Part shown: positions 40,993-43,100 of the stretch, one piece after another
Numbering within the stretch: the stretch's first letter is position 1
Layout of the letters: every line of letters begins with the position of its first letter
Assembly: GCA_905373305.1 (NCBI GenBank)
Contig: CAJPSM010000003.1
Span: 1 to 43,100, forward strand
Direction of reading: 5' to 3'
Length of the DNA stretch: 43,100 nt
Origin: an uncultured Streptococcus sp.
GTDB taxonomy: Bacteria > Bacillota > Bacilli > Lactobacillales > Streptococcaceae
The notes under the pieces: generated by a model
The model's database searches: none
Seen by the model: only the letters and a program-made list of their open reading frames with translations
Told to the model about the DNA's origin: nothing
Made by a program: the position numbers and the translations under genes

Positions 40993-41007
40993 ATTTTTTA
41001 GAAAATT
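40993..41007. promoter_or_regulatory. CodY-box-like site upstream of aliC
   Basis: ATTTTTTAGAAAATT matches 13 of 15 positions of AATTTTCWGAAAATT. It lies 13 bases upstream of the -35 hexamer, similar to the placement at aliA. The region is AT-rich, so a chance match is possible. Confidence 0.5.
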
Positions 41008-41047
41008 CTAACAAATATTTTTTAAAGATTTTTCAATACAATTTTTA

Positions 41048-41080
41048 GTAAAAAACCTCAAGCTTTTAAAGCTTGAGGTT
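41048..41080 (-). terminator. Terminator after dexB
   Basis: AACCTCAAGCTT / AAGCTTGAGGTT is a perfect 12-bp stem with a 3-base loop. It is followed by T residues on the - strand, nine bases after the dexB stop. Confidence 0.9.
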
Positions 41081-41088
41081 TACTCATT

Positions 41089-42699
41089 TTAGTCAGTCAG
41101 TTCCACACAGAAAGCATCCCATGGAGCCAAGACCTGTTTTTCAACTGCTTCTTGAGTCACAGTGTTTTCAATCAAGACAGATTTAACTTTTCCTTCTACT
41201 GAAAAGTTTTGTTTTTCATTGGACAAGTTAGCCACAACTAGGAAGCGACGGTCTCCGTCCTTACGGACATAAGCAAAGACCTTATCAGTCGTATCGAGTA
41301 ATTCAAAATCAGCTCGAATCAGCCAACTGTTCTCCTTACGGATCTGAATGAGTTTCTGATAGGTATAGAAAATAGAATCTGGATTTGCCAGTGCTTCTTG
41401 AACATTAATTGCTTGATAGTTTGGATTAACTACCAACCAAGGTTGACCTGTTGAGAAGCCAGCATTTTTACTCTCATCCCATTGCATCGGGGTACGGGCA
41501 TTATCACGACCGATGACACGGATACTGTCCATGATTTCTTCAATTGGAACGCCTTTTTCAAGAGCCTCACGCGCATAGTTGAGGGATTCAATATCTTCTA
41601 CTTGGTCCAGTGCTTCAAAAGGATAATTGGTCATCCCAATCTCCTCACCTTGGTAGATATAGGGAGTCCCTCTCATAAGATGAAGTAGGATTGCAAAGGC
41701 TTTGGCAGATTTTTCACGGTATTCTTGGTCATTTCCCCAGATAGAGACGATACGAGGGAGGTCATGGTTGTTCCAGAAGAGGGAATTCCAGCCGTCTTCA
41801 ACTCCTAACTCTGTCTGCCATTTGTTGAAAATTTCTTTCAACTTACTGATATTCAGCTCTTTTTGATAGTGCCACTTAGGTTGCCCTTCCTGATACTGAA
41901 GACAGATATGCTCAAACTGGAAGACCATAGACAATTCTTGACCCTTCGGATCAGAGTAGAGCTTGGCAATTTCTGGTGTTGCCCCCCAAGTTTCTCCCAC
42001 TGTCAAGAGATCCTTATCCCCAAAAGTCGCCTGGTTCATCTCCTTGAGATAGGGATGGAGCATGGGACCGTTATTGACTACCTTCTCATCAGGAATTTTG
42101 CCAATCATGTCAATAACATCCATACGGAAACCGCCAATGCCTTTATCAATCCAGAAGTTCATCATCTCATAAATTTTCTGACGAAGCTTTTCATTTTCCC
42201 AGTTGAGATCAGGCTGTTTCTTGCTGAAAAAGTGAAGATAGTATTGACCTGACTTTTCATCGTATTCCCAAGCAGAACCACTAAAGATAGACTCCAAATC
42301 ATTGGGCTCATCCCGCCAGATATAGTAGTCTCGCTCGGGACTGTCAGGATTTTCACAAGCCTCTACAAACCAAGCATGCTCATCCGAGGTATGATTGACT
42401 ACTAAGTCCATGATAATTCGGATATCACGCTTCTTAGCTTCCGCGATCAGTTCATCCATATCCTCCATGGTCCCGAAAATAGCTGCAATCGCTTGATAAT
42501 CAGCAATGTCATAACCATTATCATCCATAGGACTGTCATAAACGGGAGAAAGCCAAATCGCTGTGATCCCTAACTTGGCTAGATAGTCCAACTTACTTGT
42601 AATTCCTGGCAAATCGCCAATTCCATCTCCGTTGCTGTCCATAAAGCTCTTAGGATAGACTTGATAGACTACGGCATTGTGCCACCATTTTTCTTGCAT
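41089..42699 (-). CDS. dexB: Glucan 1,6-alpha-glucosidase DexB (GH13)
   Basis: A cytoplasmic GH13 enzyme that releases glucose from the non-reducing ends of isomalto-oligosaccharides. The 536-residue protein begins VYQVYPKSFMDSNGDGIGDLPG and has the GH13 conserved regions: DLVVNHTS, GFRMDVIDM with nucleophile D194, LTVGETWG with acid/base E236 and FWNNHDLPR with D313. These three positions equal those reported for S. mutans DexB. There is no signal peptide. GAGG precedes the ATG. It is the classical left boundary gene of the pneumococcal cps locus. Its promoter overlaps two cre-like sites, consistent with CcpA control. Confidence 0.96.
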   Translation of the reverse strand: MQEKWWHNAVVYQVYPKSFMDSNGDGIGDLPGITSKLDYLAKLGITAIWLSPVYDSPMDDNGYDIADYQAIAAIFGTMEDMDELIAEAKKRDIRIIMDLVVNHTSDEHAWFVEACENPDSPERDYYIWRDEPNDLESIFSGSAWEYDEKSGQYYLHFFSKKQPDLNWENEKLRQKIYEMMNFWIDKGIGGFRMDVIDMIGKIPDEKVVNNGPMLHPYLKEMNQATFGDKDLLTVGETWGATPEIAKLYSDPKGQELSMVFQFEHICLQYQEGQPKWHYQKELNISKLKEIFNKWQTELGVEDGWNSLFWNNHDLPRIVSIWGNDQEYREKSAKAFAILLHLMRGTPYIYQGEEIGMTNYPFEALDQVEDIESLNYAREALEKGVPIEEIMDSIRVIGRDNARTPMQWDESKNAGFSTGQPWLVVNPNYQAINVQEALANPDSIFYTYQKLIQIRKENSWLIRADFELLDTTDKVFAYVRKDGDRRFLVVANLSNEKQNFSVEGKVKSVLIENTVTQEAVEKQVLAPWDAFCVELTD

Positions 42700-42733
42700 C
42701 TTGTTACCTCATTATTTTAATAATCTACAGTCT

Positions 42734-42762
42734 ATGATAACGCTTTTTCAAACTTTGTGCAA
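42734..42762 (-). promoter_or_regulatory. Promoter of dexB
   Basis: On the - strand, TTGCAC (42762-42757) and TATCAT (42739-42734) are separated by 17 bases. The start codon is about 35 bases downstream. Confidence 0.82.
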
Positions 42763-42771
42763 GCGTTTGCC
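42735..42771. promoter_or_regulatory. Two cre-like sites overlapping the dexB promoter
   Basis: TGCAAGCGTTTGCC (42758-42771) covers the -35 hexamer and matches 11 of 14 consensus positions. AAAAAGCGTTATCA (- strand, 42748-42735) covers the -10 region and matches 12 of 14. Both have the central CG flanked by A/T-rich half sites. CcpA bound at either would block RNA polymerase. Confidence 0.65.
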
Positions 42772-42826
42772 TAATCTTTTTGATTTCTTTTTTACCTTTA
42801 TAGTTTCCTAACTTCCGATTTTTTAT

Positions 42827-42832
42827 TATAAT
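42827..42832 (+). promoter_or_regulatory. -10 element for the UPF0371 gene
   Basis: A perfect TATAAT 20 bases before the start; the -35 position (TTTCCT with 17-base spacing) is weak. This gives a very short leader containing GGAGG. Confidence 0.5.
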
Positions 42833-42851
42833 GGAGGTCAGAGGTAAAAAA

Positions 42852-43100
42852 ATGAAAAAACAAGCTTTTAGTTCTGAACAATATTTGAATCTACAGCGCG
42901 ACCACATCTTGGAGCGCATCAACCAATTTGACGGCAAGCTCTACTTGGAGTTTGGTGGCAAAATGTTAGAAGATTTCCACGCTGCTCGTGTCCTTCCTGG
43001 TTATGAGCCTGACAACAAAATCAAGCTCTTGCAAGAATTGAAGGAGCAGGTTGAGGTTGTGATCGCCATTAACGCAAGTAACATCGAACATTCTAAAGCA
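42852..43100 (+). CDS. UPF0371/DUF1846 family protein, 5' part only
   Basis: The first 83 codons of a gene running off the window. The product starts [20 protein letters not shown] and continues with the stretch [21 protein letters not shown], matching the start of the UPF0371 (DUF1846) proteins of about 494 residues found next to dexB in pneumococci. The biochemical role of the family is not settled, although a conserved nucleotide-binding-type fold has been described. The start has GAGGT six to seven bases upstream. It is divergent from dexB and shares the 150-base promoter region. Confidence 0.9.

Noticed and set aside
1..43100. CRISPR arrays, tRNA or rRNA genes, BOX or RUP elements
   Set aside because: I looked for regularly spaced short repeats, tRNA-like cloverleaf ends and the familiar BOX and RUP core sequences and saw none that I could support.

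Overview
The window looks like chromosomal DNA of a mitis-group Streptococcus (S. mitis, S. oralis or a close pneumococcal relative). Recognisable proteins include RecU, PBP1a, AliA, DexB and the Wzg-Wzh-Wzd-Wze-WchA set. From memory of the family, the gene order follows the pneumococcal capsule neighbourhood: UPF0371 / dexB / (aliC, aliD) / cps / aliA / GH101 / pbp1a / recU. Here it runs right to left. No database search was possible, so species is an inference.

Left end (1-2948, + strand): recU and the penicillin-binding protein 1a gene overlap by 4 bases and end at a strong hairpin terminator.

Mucin-glycan block (2949-18012, - strand): two very large YSIRK/LPXTG cell-wall proteins. One is a 2182-residue GH101 endo-alpha-N-acetylgalactosaminidase that also carries a V8/trypsin-like serine protease module with a visible His-Asp-Ser triad. 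The other, about 2780 residues, joins a GH20 beta-N-acetylhexosaminidase to a GH84 beta-N-acetylglucosaminidase and several F5/8-type sugar-binding modules. Both genes have near-identical leaders with a catabolite-responsive (cre) element and related C-terminal wall-spanning repeats. They look like a surface machine for stripping O-glycans and cutting the exposed polypeptide, switched by sugar supply.

Peptide-uptake and capsule block (18295-40920, - strand): aliA, an IS30-family element abutting a broken integrase gene, and a complete Wzy-type capsule or receptor-polysaccharide operon (wzg, wzh, wzd, wze, wchA, licD, wchO-like, GT4, mnaA, GT2, wzy, wzx, glf, a wefE-like gene). Two further oligopeptide-binding lipoproteins (aliD- and aliC-like) follow. 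The operon predicts a polymer begun with glucose-1-phosphate, containing ManNAc and galactofuranose and probably a LicD-added phosphodiester group; there are no rhamnose genes. A near-consensus internal promoter precedes wzx.

Right end: dexB, with a promoter overlapped by two cre-like sites, is divergent from the truncated start of a UPF0371 (DUF1846) gene. CodY-like boxes lie next to the aliA and aliC promoters. Together the region combines glycan foraging (GH101, GH20/84, DexB), peptide uptake (three Ali proteins) and surface polysaccharide synthesis.
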